From: Haliscomenobacter sp040401995
Lineage (GTDB): Bacteria > Bacteroidota > Bacteroidia > Chitinophagales > Saprospiraceae
NCBI GenBank assembly: GCA_040401995.1
Contig: JBBANM010000019.1
Span: forward strand, 20,814-84,813
Direction of reading: 5' to 3'
DNA length: 64,000 bases
Shown: positions 26,658 through 35,063 of the stretch, piece by piece
How positions within the stretch are numbered: position 1 is the stretch's first letter
Layout of the letters: each line of letters begins with the position of its first letter
Translations under genes and position numbers: made by a program
Notes under the pieces: model-generated
Databases searched by the model: none
What the model was told of the DNA's origin: nothing
The model's input: only the letters and a program-made list of their open reading frames with translations

Positions 26658-29510
26658 ATGAAAAACCCAATGTATTCATCACTCGGTTTGTTTTTCATGC
26701 TGATGTCTCTTTCTTTTTCCTTTGGTCAGGCTCGTTCCATACACGGCTATGTCTATGACAAAAATCAGCAACCACTTGTCGGTGTTTCTGTGCAAATCCA
26801 GAACACTCAAACTGGAACCAACACCGATATCAATGGCGAATTTTCCATACCAATCAACACCGAAAAACGCCTTGTCCTAGTCTTCACTTCGATTGGATAT
26901 TTAAAGAAAGAGATTTCAGTTAGCGTCGACAGCGGGTCGGTAGTTGAAGTAAATGTCAACTTAGAAGAAGAAGTGAAAATCCTGGATGAAATGATTGTCA
27001 CCGGGGTATTTGACAGCAGAAAACGCATTGAATCTTCCATTGCTATTACTACCATTGATAGCAAGATATTGGATCGCATTGTGCCCAATAGTGCGGTTGA
27101 ATTGCTGCGTCAAGTACCTGGGGTATTTACCAATACTTCACGTGGAGAAATCTTCAATGAGGTTGTTACGAGGGGAATGGCTTTGGGCGGAGCCTATTAT
27201 TATGTCTCTATGCAGGAGGATGGATTGCCCATCATCCCAGCTGGTGGCCAATACAATCCCGATCCTTTTTTGAGGGCCGATGTTACCTTAGGCCGTATTG
27301 AAGCGGTACGGGGAGGCACAGCTTCGGTACTTGGGGTAAATGCGCCCGGGGGTATTTTCAATTACATCTCTAAAACCGGTGGATCAACCTTCGAGGGGGA
27401 ATTTCGTACTCGGGTAGGGCTGGAAGGCAATGTCAAGAACCCTTATTATCGGCAAGATGCTGGTTTTGGTGGGCCTTTGAGCAAAGATAAAAGTTTAACT
27501 TACTACATCGGGGGGCATTACCGGCATGCCGACGGCGCCAAATACCCCGGTTATCCTTTGAGTCGAGGCGGTCAAATCAAGGCGAATCTGGTGAAAAAAT
27601 ATAAACAAGGTTCCATCCAGTTTAACTTGAAATACTTACACGACCGCACCGTCCAGTTTGAATTTACGCCTACTGTTAACTTTGACAAGCCAACTCCAGC
27701 TGGCAATTTCACCAACTCTAGCTCGGTTTTAAACCCCGCGGTGGCGCTTTATTACCCCGCTTCGGTAAATAGTTTGACCGACATTAGCTATAATTCAAAA
27801 AACCTAAACCTGTATAAAGAATTAGCGCCAAGTCTCAATTGGGAACACCGCTTAGGCAAGGGCTGGAAAATACAAAATGCCCTGCGCTACTCCGATAAAT
27901 CCATAGTGAGCAATTCCTCCTTTATTGTCTATCCTTTTGCCGTAGATCAATTGCCGTTTTATGCCATCAATGAGTTGTTGGGCAAATTTGGGACCTATAA
28001 TTTTTACAACCCCAAAACCAATCAACAATATGGCAGTGTAACCCAGGAATTGGATTTTAGCAATCCAAATTTTCCATTTGCATTCAAATCTAACCTTAAT
28101 CTACCTGGATCAACCGTGCAACCCAATTCGGTTTTTTACAATCCCATTTCCTATGAAAATGGAACTATGAAAGACCTCATCAATCAATTTACCCTCAAGA
28201 AACAATATAAAACCATGGGCTTTACTGTGGGTGTATTTCACTCCAGCACTTGGTTTAAATACAACCTTACTCCACCCGCAGCAACAGGCTATGGCACAAT
28301 TGAAGACAAACCTCAATTTGTAGGGATTGATTATATTCCTTCGGGTATTGCCAATCCTCCAACTTATCATGTTACGGATCGCAACGGTATCTCGGGCTAT
28401 GGCTCCGCAGGAATATTACGTACGGAATCAACCATCAACCAAACTGCTTTTTTCTTTGGTCACAATTGGAATATTTCAGACAAACTCAACTTGGATTGGG
28501 GTTTTCGTTATGAAGATTTTAAATTAAAAGCAAAACAACGTAGACCCATCAGTGCCAGCCAAAGCCTGGGTGGAGTAGATGGGGATTCCACCACTTTGTA
28601 CGACAATAAATCTACTGTACTTGGGCAGAATATTGAATATACAAACCATTTGAACACGTTTTCTTTTTCAGCCGGCATCAATTACAAAGTCAACAATAAT
28701 TTGTCTTTTTATGGGCGATACTCAAAAGGAAGCAAGGCGCCTTCATTCAATTTTTATAATGAAAACAGCAAAATACTAGCTGTTGTACCTCAAAAAAACA
28801 TCCAAATAGAATTTGGTGTAAAAATATCTAAAGGAAAAAGCAACCTTTTTATTACCCCATTTTATAGCGCATTGGACAAAATCCTCAACCAGCAGGTCGT
28901 GCAAGAATTCGTCCAGGTTGCCACTTACTATGCTACTCCAAAAATCTACAATAAAACCCATACCATTGGAGTTGAAATAGAGGGCAATTATGCACTGAAC
29001 GACCATTGGAGCATCCGGGCAAATGCCGTAGTACAGCAATTTACGGCTGATAAATACCAATACTATGACACGAGGAATCTAGGCCCTGCCGATGATACGC
29101 TAATTGACCGTTCTGGAAAAAAAATCAGCAGTTATACTCCAGCGCTGATCATTAATGTTACGCCAACTTACCGAAACAACAAGCTATTTGTTAACTTGAA
29201 TTGGTATTACCTGGCCAAAAGAGCTGCCAATACCAGCGAGACCTTTTATCTGCCGGCCTTTAGTCAATTTGATCTAAATATCGGCTATGCCATTTCACCA
29301 AAAATCCAACTACAAGCAAGCATCAACAATGTTTTGAACAAGTTCGGGATCATGAATTGGAGTGCGCCCACCCCTAGTGGTGTTCCTTTCCAAACATTTG
29401 ATACAGAGTTGTTCACCCCGGCCACACGTACAGCCAATCCGAAGGCAGTATATTTTACCAGCGCCATTCAGCCCCGGGCTTTATTTATATCTTGTACTTT
29501 CAAATTATAA
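26658..29510 (+). CDS. TonB-dependent receptor with CarboxypepD_reg-like domain
   Basis: 950-residue outer-membrane receptor. It has a signal peptide (1-24), a carboxypeptidase-regulatory-like domain (about 27-112, SIHGYVYDKNQQPLVGVSV), a plug (about 118-240, with VELLRQVPGV and RIEAVRGGTASVLGVNAPGG) and a long beta-barrel ending in an aromatic-type C-terminus (FISCTFKL). The layout matches energy-dependent uptake receptors for siderophores, vitamins or glycans. No SusD partner follows, so a SusC role is unlikely. HK10 starts 10 bp after its stop, which suggests co-transcription. The start at 26658 fits the signal peptide. It is the only transport gene inside the kinase array. Confidence 0.88.
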   Translation: MKNPMYSSLGLFFMLMSLSFSFGQARSIHGYVYDKNQQPLVGVSVQIQNTQTGTNTDINGEFSIPINTEKRLVLVFTSIGYLKKEISVSVDSGSVVEVNVNLEEEVKILDEMIVTGVFDSRKRIESSIAITTIDSKILDRIVPNSAVELLRQVPGVFTNTSRGEIFNEVVTRGMALGGAYYYVSMQEDGLPIIPAGGQYNPDPFLRADVTLGRIEAVRGGTASVLGVNAPGGIFNYISKTGGSTFEGEFRTRVGLEGNVKNPYYRQDAGFGGPLSKDKSLTYYIGGHYRHADGAKYPGYPLSRGGQIKANLVKKYKQGSIQFNLKYLHDRTVQFEFTPTVNFDKPTPAGNFTNSSSVLNPAVALYYPASVNSLTDISYNSKNLNLYKELAPSLNWEHRLGKGWKIQNALRYSDKSIVSNSSFIVYPFAVDQLPFYAINELLGKFGTYNFYNPKTNQQYGSVTQELDFSNPNFPFAFKSNLNLPGSTVQPNSVFYNPISYENGTMKDLINQFTLKKQYKTMGFTVGVFHSSTWFKYNLTPPAATGYGTIEDKPQFVGIDYIPSGIANPPTYHVTDRNGISGYGSAGILRTESTINQTAFFFGHNWNISDKLNLDWGFRYEDFKLKAKQRRPISASQSLGGVDGDSTTLYDNKSTVLGQNIEYTNHLNTFSFSAGINYKVNNNLSFYGRYSKGSKAPSFNFYNENSKILAVVPQKNIQIEFGVKISKGKSNLFITPFYSALDKILNQQVVQEFVQVATYYATPKIYNKTHTIGVEIEGNYALNDHWSIRANAVVQQFTADKYQYYDTRNLGPADDTLIDRSGKKISSYTPALIINVTPTYRNNKLFVNLNWYYLAKRAANTSETFYLPAFSQFDLNIGYAISPKIQLQASINNVLNKFGIMNWSAPTPSGVPFQTFDTELFTPATRTANPKAVYFTSAIQPRALFISCTFKL

Positions 29511-29520
29511 AAAAAAGCCG

Positions 29521-31599
29521 ATGAAAATCCTAAACACATTACTATTGTTTCTTGTTTTAAGTACATTACTTAAAGGGCAATACAACATCCCCAAGAAACA
29601 ACTAGACAGTCTAAAGCATGCCCTGACCTTAGCAAAAGCGGATACCAACAAGTCTGATTTGCACTTTTGGATTGGCTTCGCAAACCAAAACTCCAACATC
29701 AACCTCGCCATTTATCATTTCAATGAAGCTTTGCGCTACGCCCGCAAAGCAGACCACAAGGATAGGATTTTGGGTGATTTGGTAAGCTTAGGTTTTCTTT
29801 ATGGCGAAAGAGGCGAACCAGCTAAATCAACCGTCTTATTGTTGGAAGCACTGCATTATACCCAAAATACCAAGAGTGATATTAGTATGCCTTTGGCTTT
29901 TTTAGCCAATAACTACGAGGCTCAGGGCGATCTGAAGAATGCCATTAAGTATGCCCGACGTTCTTTTCAGATTTTTGAAAAAAGGTTAAAAGATAAATTG
30001 CCCGTTGATCCCCGAGGTTATCCTGCCGGCCCGATGCGCATGGGGCAACTTTTTGAAAAAAGCGGGCAATTGGACTCTGCGTTGTATTATGCCCAGAAGG
30101 GCTACCAACGCTATGTCGAAAAACCCCTGACGGGCGGTAATGAATTCTTATACATCCAGATTTGCAATTCGCTGGGAAACATTTACCTCCGCCAGCAACA
30201 GCCCGAAAAGGCATTAAACTATTATCGTTTGGGAATTCAAACCGCTTACAAAGTCAATATTGTCACCGCGATTCATGAAAGTCAACTGGGCTTAGCTAAT
30301 TATTATTTCCAAATTAACAATAGAGACTCGGTTATCCATTATGCCTCTCAAGCTTACGATGCCTCCAGTAAAATCAAAAGATTTGAAATCATGAAAAATG
30401 CTGCTTTGCTATTGCGAAAAACGTATGAGAAAGCTGGCATTTACAAAAACGCGCTGTACTATTCTGACCTCGCTTTTGCGGCAATAGACAGTGTGTCTGG
30501 CGCCGATAAGGTGCGGGAGGTACAAAATCTGACCTTCAAAGAAGAACAAAGGCAGCAAAAAATGCTACAGGAAATAGAAGCAAAACGGATCGCTTATCAA
30601 AACCGGGTGAAAATGTACAGCTTACTGGCTGTTCTGGGTGCAGTGCTTTTGCTGGCCTTTATCCTCTACCGCAATAACCAACAAAAGCAACGTGCCAACG
30701 CCTTGCTCCAATCACAAAAGGAAGAAATAAACAGCCAAAAAACACAATTGCAAAGCTCCCTGGAAACCCTCAAAGCCACTCAAACTCAACTCATCCAATC
30801 CGAAAAACTTGCCTCCCTCGGTGAACTGACCGCCGGCATCGCCCACGAAATTCAAAATCCACTGAATTTTGTCAATAATTTCGCGGAAATCAGCGTGGAT
30901 TTGGCAAAAGAAATCAACGAAGAGATAGATAAAGACCCCATAGACAAGGAATTCGTAAAAGAATTGATGGGGGATTTGACCCAAAACCAGCAAAAAATCA
31001 ACCACCACGGACAGCGTGCCTCCGCTATCGTCAAAGGAATGCTCGAGCACTCGCGCATGAGCACGGGCACGAAGTTAGCCACCGATATCAACGCCTTGGC
31101 GGATGAATACCTGCGCCTCGCTTACCACGGTCTGCGCGCCAAGGACAGCAGTTTCAATGCCATCATGGAAACGCATTTTGATCCCGATTTGCCTAAAATA
31201 GAGGTGATCCCGCAAGACATTGGTCGGGTGGTGCTGAATTTGATCAACAACGCGTTTTATGCGGTACATGAGAAAAACCGACAGCTTCAGGCGCAAAGCA
31301 CAGACCTTCCAGGTTTTGAAAACCTGGAAGGTCTAGGTTACCAACCTACCGTGATAGTCCGCACAAAAAAACTGGAAAACGCCATCGAAATCAGCGTCCA
31401 AGACAATGGAAACGGTATTCCGGAAGCGATTAAAGATAAGATCTTTCAGCCGTTTTTTACTACCAAGCCGACAGGACAAGGGACAGGTTTAGGGCTAAGC
31501 TTGGCGTATGATATTGTGACCAAGGGGCATGGGGGCGCGCTTGAAGTTGTTTCCAAAAATAGTGCTGGATCCGAATTAATCATTCATTTGCCATATTAA
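29521..31599 (+). CDS. Sensor histidine kinase HK10 (TPR type)
   Basis: 692 residues from the ATG at 29521; a longer frame runs into the receptor gene but the signal peptide fixes this start. Signal peptide (1-19), TPR-like repeats (about 25-330), one TM segment (about 364-384), coiled coil, HisKA with His442 and an intact ATPase domain. Its DHp loop is a third subtype (DLAKEINEEIDKDPIDKEF), longer than alpha and beta. Site A is MSTGTK and site B has the GACC palindrome. Tight spacing to the TonB receptor suggests the kinase responds to, or controls, uptake by that receptor (inference). Confidence 0.87.
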   Translation: MKILNTLLLFLVLSTLLKGQYNIPKKQLDSLKHALTLAKADTNKSDLHFWIGFANQNSNINLAIYHFNEALRYARKADHKDRILGDLVSLGFLYGERGEPAKSTVLLLEALHYTQNTKSDISMPLAFLANNYEAQGDLKNAIKYARRSFQIFEKRLKDKLPVDPRGYPAGPMRMGQLFEKSGQLDSALYYAQKGYQRYVEKPLTGGNEFLYIQICNSLGNIYLRQQQPEKALNYYRLGIQTAYKVNIVTAIHESQLGLANYYFQINNRDSVIHYASQAYDASSKIKRFEIMKNAALLLRKTYEKAGIYKNALYYSDLAFAAIDSVSGADKVREVQNLTFKEEQRQQKMLQEIEAKRIAYQNRVKMYSLLAVLGAVLLLAFILYRNNQQKQRANALLQSQKEEINSQKTQLQSSLETLKATQTQLIQSEKLASLGELTAGIAHEIQNPLNFVNNFAEISVDLAKEINEEIDKDPIDKEFVKELMGDLTQNQQKINHHGQRASAIVKGMLEHSRMSTGTKLATDINALADEYLRLAYHGLRAKDSSFNAIMETHFDPDLPKIEVIPQDIGRVVLNLINNAFYAVHEKNRQLQAQSTDLPGFENLEGLGYQPTVIVRTKKLENAIEISVQDNGNGIPEAIKDKIFQPFFTTKPTGQGTGLGLSLAYDIVTKGHGGALEVVSKNSAGSELIIHLPY
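31302..31334 (+). repeat. In-frame GACC-type palindrome, site B of HK10
   Basis: Same 33-bp inverted repeat and frame as in HK1. Confidence 0.9.
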
Positions 31600-31621
31600 A
31601 ACAAAAGAGAAGGAAATTTTT

Positions 31622-31629
31622 TATTTTTG
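31622..31629 (+). promoter_or_regulatory. Putative -7 element of the DUF1016 gene
   Basis: TATTTTTG fits TAnnTTTG and lies 34 bp before the ATG, so this gene probably has its own promoter rather than depending on HK10. Confidence 0.5.
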
Positions 31630-31663
31630 TTTTGATTTTAACAAAAATAAACAAAACACAACA

Positions 31664-32698
31664 ATGGAGCTTATAAAAGACATCAATAACCTACATACTG
31701 AGGCAAGACAGATCATTGAAAATGGGCGAAAAACAGCCTACCATGCTGTAAATACCAGTATGGTGAAAACTTATTGGGAATTGGGGAAACTAATCGTTGA
31801 AGAAGAACAACTAGGTAAAGAACGTGCGGAATATGGCAAATACCTAATAACGGAATTAGCCAAACGCTTGCAAAAAGAATTTGGAAGCGGTTATTCTAAA
31901 CCTAGTCTTTGGAATTATAGACAATTCTTTATAGCATTCCCAATTCTCTCCGCGCTGCGGAGAGAATTGACATGGACCCATTACAAACTCCTCATGCGTG
32001 TCCAAAATTTAGGAGCAAGGTCCTTTTATGAGCAAGAATCAATAAAAAGCAGCTGGAATATCCGTGCTTTAGATCGACAGATTACTACCTTTTATTATGA
32101 GCGATTATTGGCAAGTCAGGACAAACTTGCTATAGAAAAAGAAGCTGAAGAAAAAACTACTCAAATCGGCAGCAATGTATTGGATTTTGTCAAAGATCCC
32201 TACGTATTAGAGTTTTTGGAAATCAACCCCGATAATAGGTTGTATGAGAACGATTTGGAACGGTTATTAATTGACAATTTGCAAGAGTTTTTATTGGAAC
32301 TTGGGCGCGGCTTTTCATTTGTTGCCCGGCAAAAGTACATCAGAGCCGGAGATGAAGATTTTTTCGTTGATCTTGTTTTTTACAATTATGTGCTAAAATG
32401 TTTTGTACTGATTGACCTTAAAATGGGTAGACTTACCCATCAAGATATTGGACAAATGGAGATGTATGTAAGGATGTATGAAGATTTACACAAAATTGAA
32501 GGCGATAACCCTACCATTGGTCTTATTCTTTGTTCGGAAAAAACAGAAGCTGTAGTAAAGTACTCTGTGTTGAGCGAAAGCCAACAAATATTTGCTTCAA
32601 AATACTTGCTTTATTTGCCTTCTGAGGCAGAATTAAAGTTTGAATTGGAACGTGAACGACACTTAGCTGAATTGAAATTAAAGGACCATGATGAATAA
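31664..32698 (+). CDS. DUF1016 / PDDEXK nuclease-domain protein (YhcG-like)
   Basis: 344 residues. The N-terminal half fits DUF1016_N (ARQIIENGRKTAYHAVNTSMVKTYWELGKLI). The C-terminal half is a PD-(D/E)XK-type nuclease domain with Asp236 in DFFVDL and Asp251-x-Lys253 in VLIDLKMG. Family members are widespread and often sit on islands. A nuclease role in DNA metabolism or defence is inferred, not shown. It has its own likely promoter. Its last 11 bases overlap a broken kinase piece, so it probably arrived by an event that removed most of one kinase gene. Confidence 0.88.
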   Translation: MELIKDINNLHTEARQIIENGRKTAYHAVNTSMVKTYWELGKLIVEEEQLGKERAEYGKYLITELAKRLQKEFGSGYSKPSLWNYRQFFIAFPILSALRRELTWTHYKLLMRVQNLGARSFYEQESIKSSWNIRALDRQITTFYYERLLASQDKLAIEKEAEEKTTQIGSNVLDFVKDPYVLEFLEINPDNRLYENDLERLLIDNLQEFLLELGRGFSFVARQKYIRAGDEDFFVDLVFYNYVLKCFVLIDLKMGRLTHQDIGQMEMYVRMYEDLHKIEGDNPTIGLILCSEKTEAVVKYSVLSESQQIFASKYLLYLPSEAELKFELERERHLAELKLKDHDE

Positions 32699-32702
32699 AT
32701 AC

Positions 32703-32903
32703 ACAATAGACGTTTCCGTCAAATACATGATCTTCCAACCGTTTTTCACCACCAAACCTACTGGGCAAGGAACGGGTTTGGGGTTGAGTTTGGCCTATGA
32801 TATTGTGACCAAGGGGCATGGGGGGACGCTAAAGCTATCAAGCATACCTGGAACAGAAACCGTTTTTGAAATTCAACTGCCCATTAACGAAGCAATCCTC
32901 TGA
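32703..32903 (+). pseudogene. Remnant of a 14th histidine kinase (C-terminal end)
   Basis: An open frame from 32688 encodes IDVSVKYMIFQPFFTTKPTG and continues through GTGLGLSLAYDIVTKGHGGTL to a SIPGTETVFEIQLPIN tail typical of the 7TM-type kinases. In intact siblings ISVK and KIFQPFF are separated by DNGNGIPEAIKD, so the G1 box is deleted here. Sensor, DHp and N-box are missing. The TGATGATG junction to HK11 is preserved and closely resembles the HK3/HK4 junction, so this was once a full kinase gene in the tandem array. Confidence 0.82.
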
Positions 32904-35026
32904 TGATGAAAAAAGCACTACTATTCCTACTCTTATTTCCAGTTTGCTTGTTTTCACAACAGCGGGAGGTATTTCGCATCGACAGCCTATCCAAAGAGGG
33001 GATCTTGCTTGACAAAGGCTGGAAATGGCATGCTGGTGATAATCCGGAGTGGGCGAAGCCGGAGTTTGACGATGCGAACTGGGCTGATATTAACCCGACG
33101 AAAGATATTTTCGATTTGCCACAAATTCCGAAAAATGGGAAAATTGTTTGGTTGAGATTGACTCTTTCGTTAGATTCGGCTATCAGTTATCCGTTAGTAT
33201 TGATGATACAACAATCTGGTGCTTCCGAAATTTATTTAAATGGAAATTTAATTCATCACTATGGCATTCTCAGCTCAAATCCCAAGCAAATAAAAGCATT
33301 TGACCCATTATCTAACCCTCTTCCTTTACCTATAAATAATAATCAACTCTCTCAAGCCTTATCTATTCGATATGCTTTACAACCCAATATTGCTTATACT
33401 AATTTATTTGAAAAGAAAAATTCAGGTTTTAAAGCCCAACTAATTTCAACAGAAAATGGCATAGAATTCCAAACAAATACAATGAAAAATCAACGAGACG
33501 ACATTCAAAATATTGGCATTTTTGGTGTTTTGAGCATAATTTTTTTGTCGATTTTTCTGTTTTTTCCAAAAAGATTAGCGAATTTGTATTTTGGAATTTA
33601 CTGTATGCTCCAATTAATATTGTATTATACTTTTTACAAAAGCAGCTCATTGAATGCTGTTGAATTTTACAATTTTTCTTCGAATTTAGCATTAAATTTA
33701 CAAGTCACAAGCTATTTATTAATGCTTTTGGCTGTTTATACCATTTTAGAACAAAAAAAAGGAATAGTCTATTGGTTTTTTGTTGTTTTAGGCTTATTCA
33801 CTATCTTGTTTACATTCTTTAGTCCCAAAATAGGCTGGATTTTTTTTGTTATTATATCAAGTTTTTTGAATGTCGATATTACTTTTGTCTCATTTATCGC
33901 AATCAAAAACAAAAAAAGAGGAGCTTGGATAATTGCTTTGGGTGCTGTAATCTTTATTATTTGTTGGTCGATATTCCTTTTACAATTTTACCAAATTTTC
34001 AACATTCCTGGTAATAAATTTTTTCTCATCGCTGTTTTAAGTATTCCAGTAGCTTTTGCTGTTTTTTTAAGCTATGATTTTGGACAGGTTAATAAAGAAC
34101 TCCAACAAAAATTCATGGAAAATGAAAAGCTTTCTGAAGAAAAACAACAAATCCTTTTCGCCCAAAATGAAACGCTTGAAAAGCAAGTAACCGAGCGAAC
34201 TGCTGAATTGAATCAGTCTTTGAATGTATTGAAAGCTACCCAAGCCCAACTCATCCAATCTGAAAAACTCGCTTCCCTCGGTGAGCTCACAGCCGGCATC
34301 GCTCACGAAATCCAAAACCCCTTGAATTTTGTCAACAACTTCGCGGAAGTCAGCGCAGAATTGCTGGATGATATGAAAGCCGATTTACAAAATGGAAGAA
34401 CTACTGAAGCTGCTGAAATTGCCGATGATCTCCAGGTGAATCTGCAAAAAATCAACCATCATGGCCAACGCGCTTCGGCCATCGTCAAGGGCATGCTCGA
34501 GCACTCGCGCACGAGTACGGGCACGAAGGTAGCCACCGACCTCAACGCCCTAGCGGATGAATACCTGCGTCTCGCTTACCACGGTCTGCGTGCAAAGGAC
34601 AGTAATTTTAACGCCACCATGGAAACACATTTTGATCCCGATTTGCCAAAAATTGAAGTGATCCCGCAAGATATCGGCCGGGTGCTGGTGAATTTGATCA
34701 ACAATGCGTTTTATGTCGTGAATGAGAAGGCTAAACAAGAGATTGGAGGCTACTCCCCAATTGTGACTGTAAGCACCCGAAAGCTGGCAGACGTAATAGA
34801 AATCAGCGTCAAAGACAATGGGAATGGCATTCCAGAAATGATCAAAGACAAAATCTTCCAGCCGTTTTTTACGACTAAGCCGACTGGGCAAGGAACGGGT
34901 TTGGGGCTGAGTTTGGCGTATGATATTGTGACTAAGGGGCATGGCGGGACACTCGAAGTGGATAGTCAAGAAAAAATAGGTACATCCTTTACGATCAGCT
35001 TACCCGTGACGAGCCTAAAGCATTAA
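32903..35026 (+). CDS. Sensor histidine kinase HK11 (7TM type, empty site B)
   Basis: 707 residues: signal peptide (1-18), beta-sandwich, 7TM, coiled coil, HisKA with His468 and a complete ATPase domain. DHp subtype is alpha and site A is TSTGTK. Site B reads VNEKAKQEIGGYSPIVTV, without any palindrome, so it shows the probable pre-insertion state. The tail is SQEKIGTSFTISLP. The first Met overlaps the stop of the kinase remnant, and a second Met follows at codon 2. HK12 starts 37 bp after the stop. Confidence 0.88.
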   Translation: MMKKALLFLLLFPVCLFSQQREVFRIDSLSKEGILLDKGWKWHAGDNPEWAKPEFDDANWADINPTKDIFDLPQIPKNGKIVWLRLTLSLDSAISYPLVLMIQQSGASEIYLNGNLIHHYGILSSNPKQIKAFDPLSNPLPLPINNNQLSQALSIRYALQPNIAYTNLFEKKNSGFKAQLISTENGIEFQTNTMKNQRDDIQNIGIFGVLSIIFLSIFLFFPKRLANLYFGIYCMLQLILYYTFYKSSSLNAVEFYNFSSNLALNLQVTSYLLMLLAVYTILEQKKGIVYWFFVVLGLFTILFTFFSPKIGWIFFVIISSFLNVDITFVSFIAIKNKKRGAWIIALGAVIFIICWSIFLLQFYQIFNIPGNKFFLIAVLSIPVAFAVFLSYDFGQVNKELQQKFMENEKLSEEKQQILFAQNETLEKQVTERTAELNQSLNVLKATQAQLIQSEKLASLGELTAGIAHEIQNPLNFVNNFAEVSAELLDDMKADLQNGRTTEAAEIADDLQVNLQKINHHGQRASAIVKGMLEHSRTSTGTKVATDLNALADEYLRLAYHGLRAKDSNFNATMETHFDPDLPKIEVIPQDIGRVLVNLINNAFYVVNEKAKQEIGGYSPIVTVSTRKLADVIEISVKDNGNGIPEMIKDKIFQPFFTTKPTGQGTGLGLSLAYDIVTKGHGGTLEVDSQEKIGTSFTISLPVTSLKH

Positions 35027-35063
35027 AAAATGAAATCTGAGCACCAAGTTAAAAGTTGAAATC

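Noticed and set aside
29362..29520. Earlier start for HK10
   Set aside because: It would lie inside the TonB receptor gene in another frame. The ATG at 29521 is followed by a clear signal peptide.
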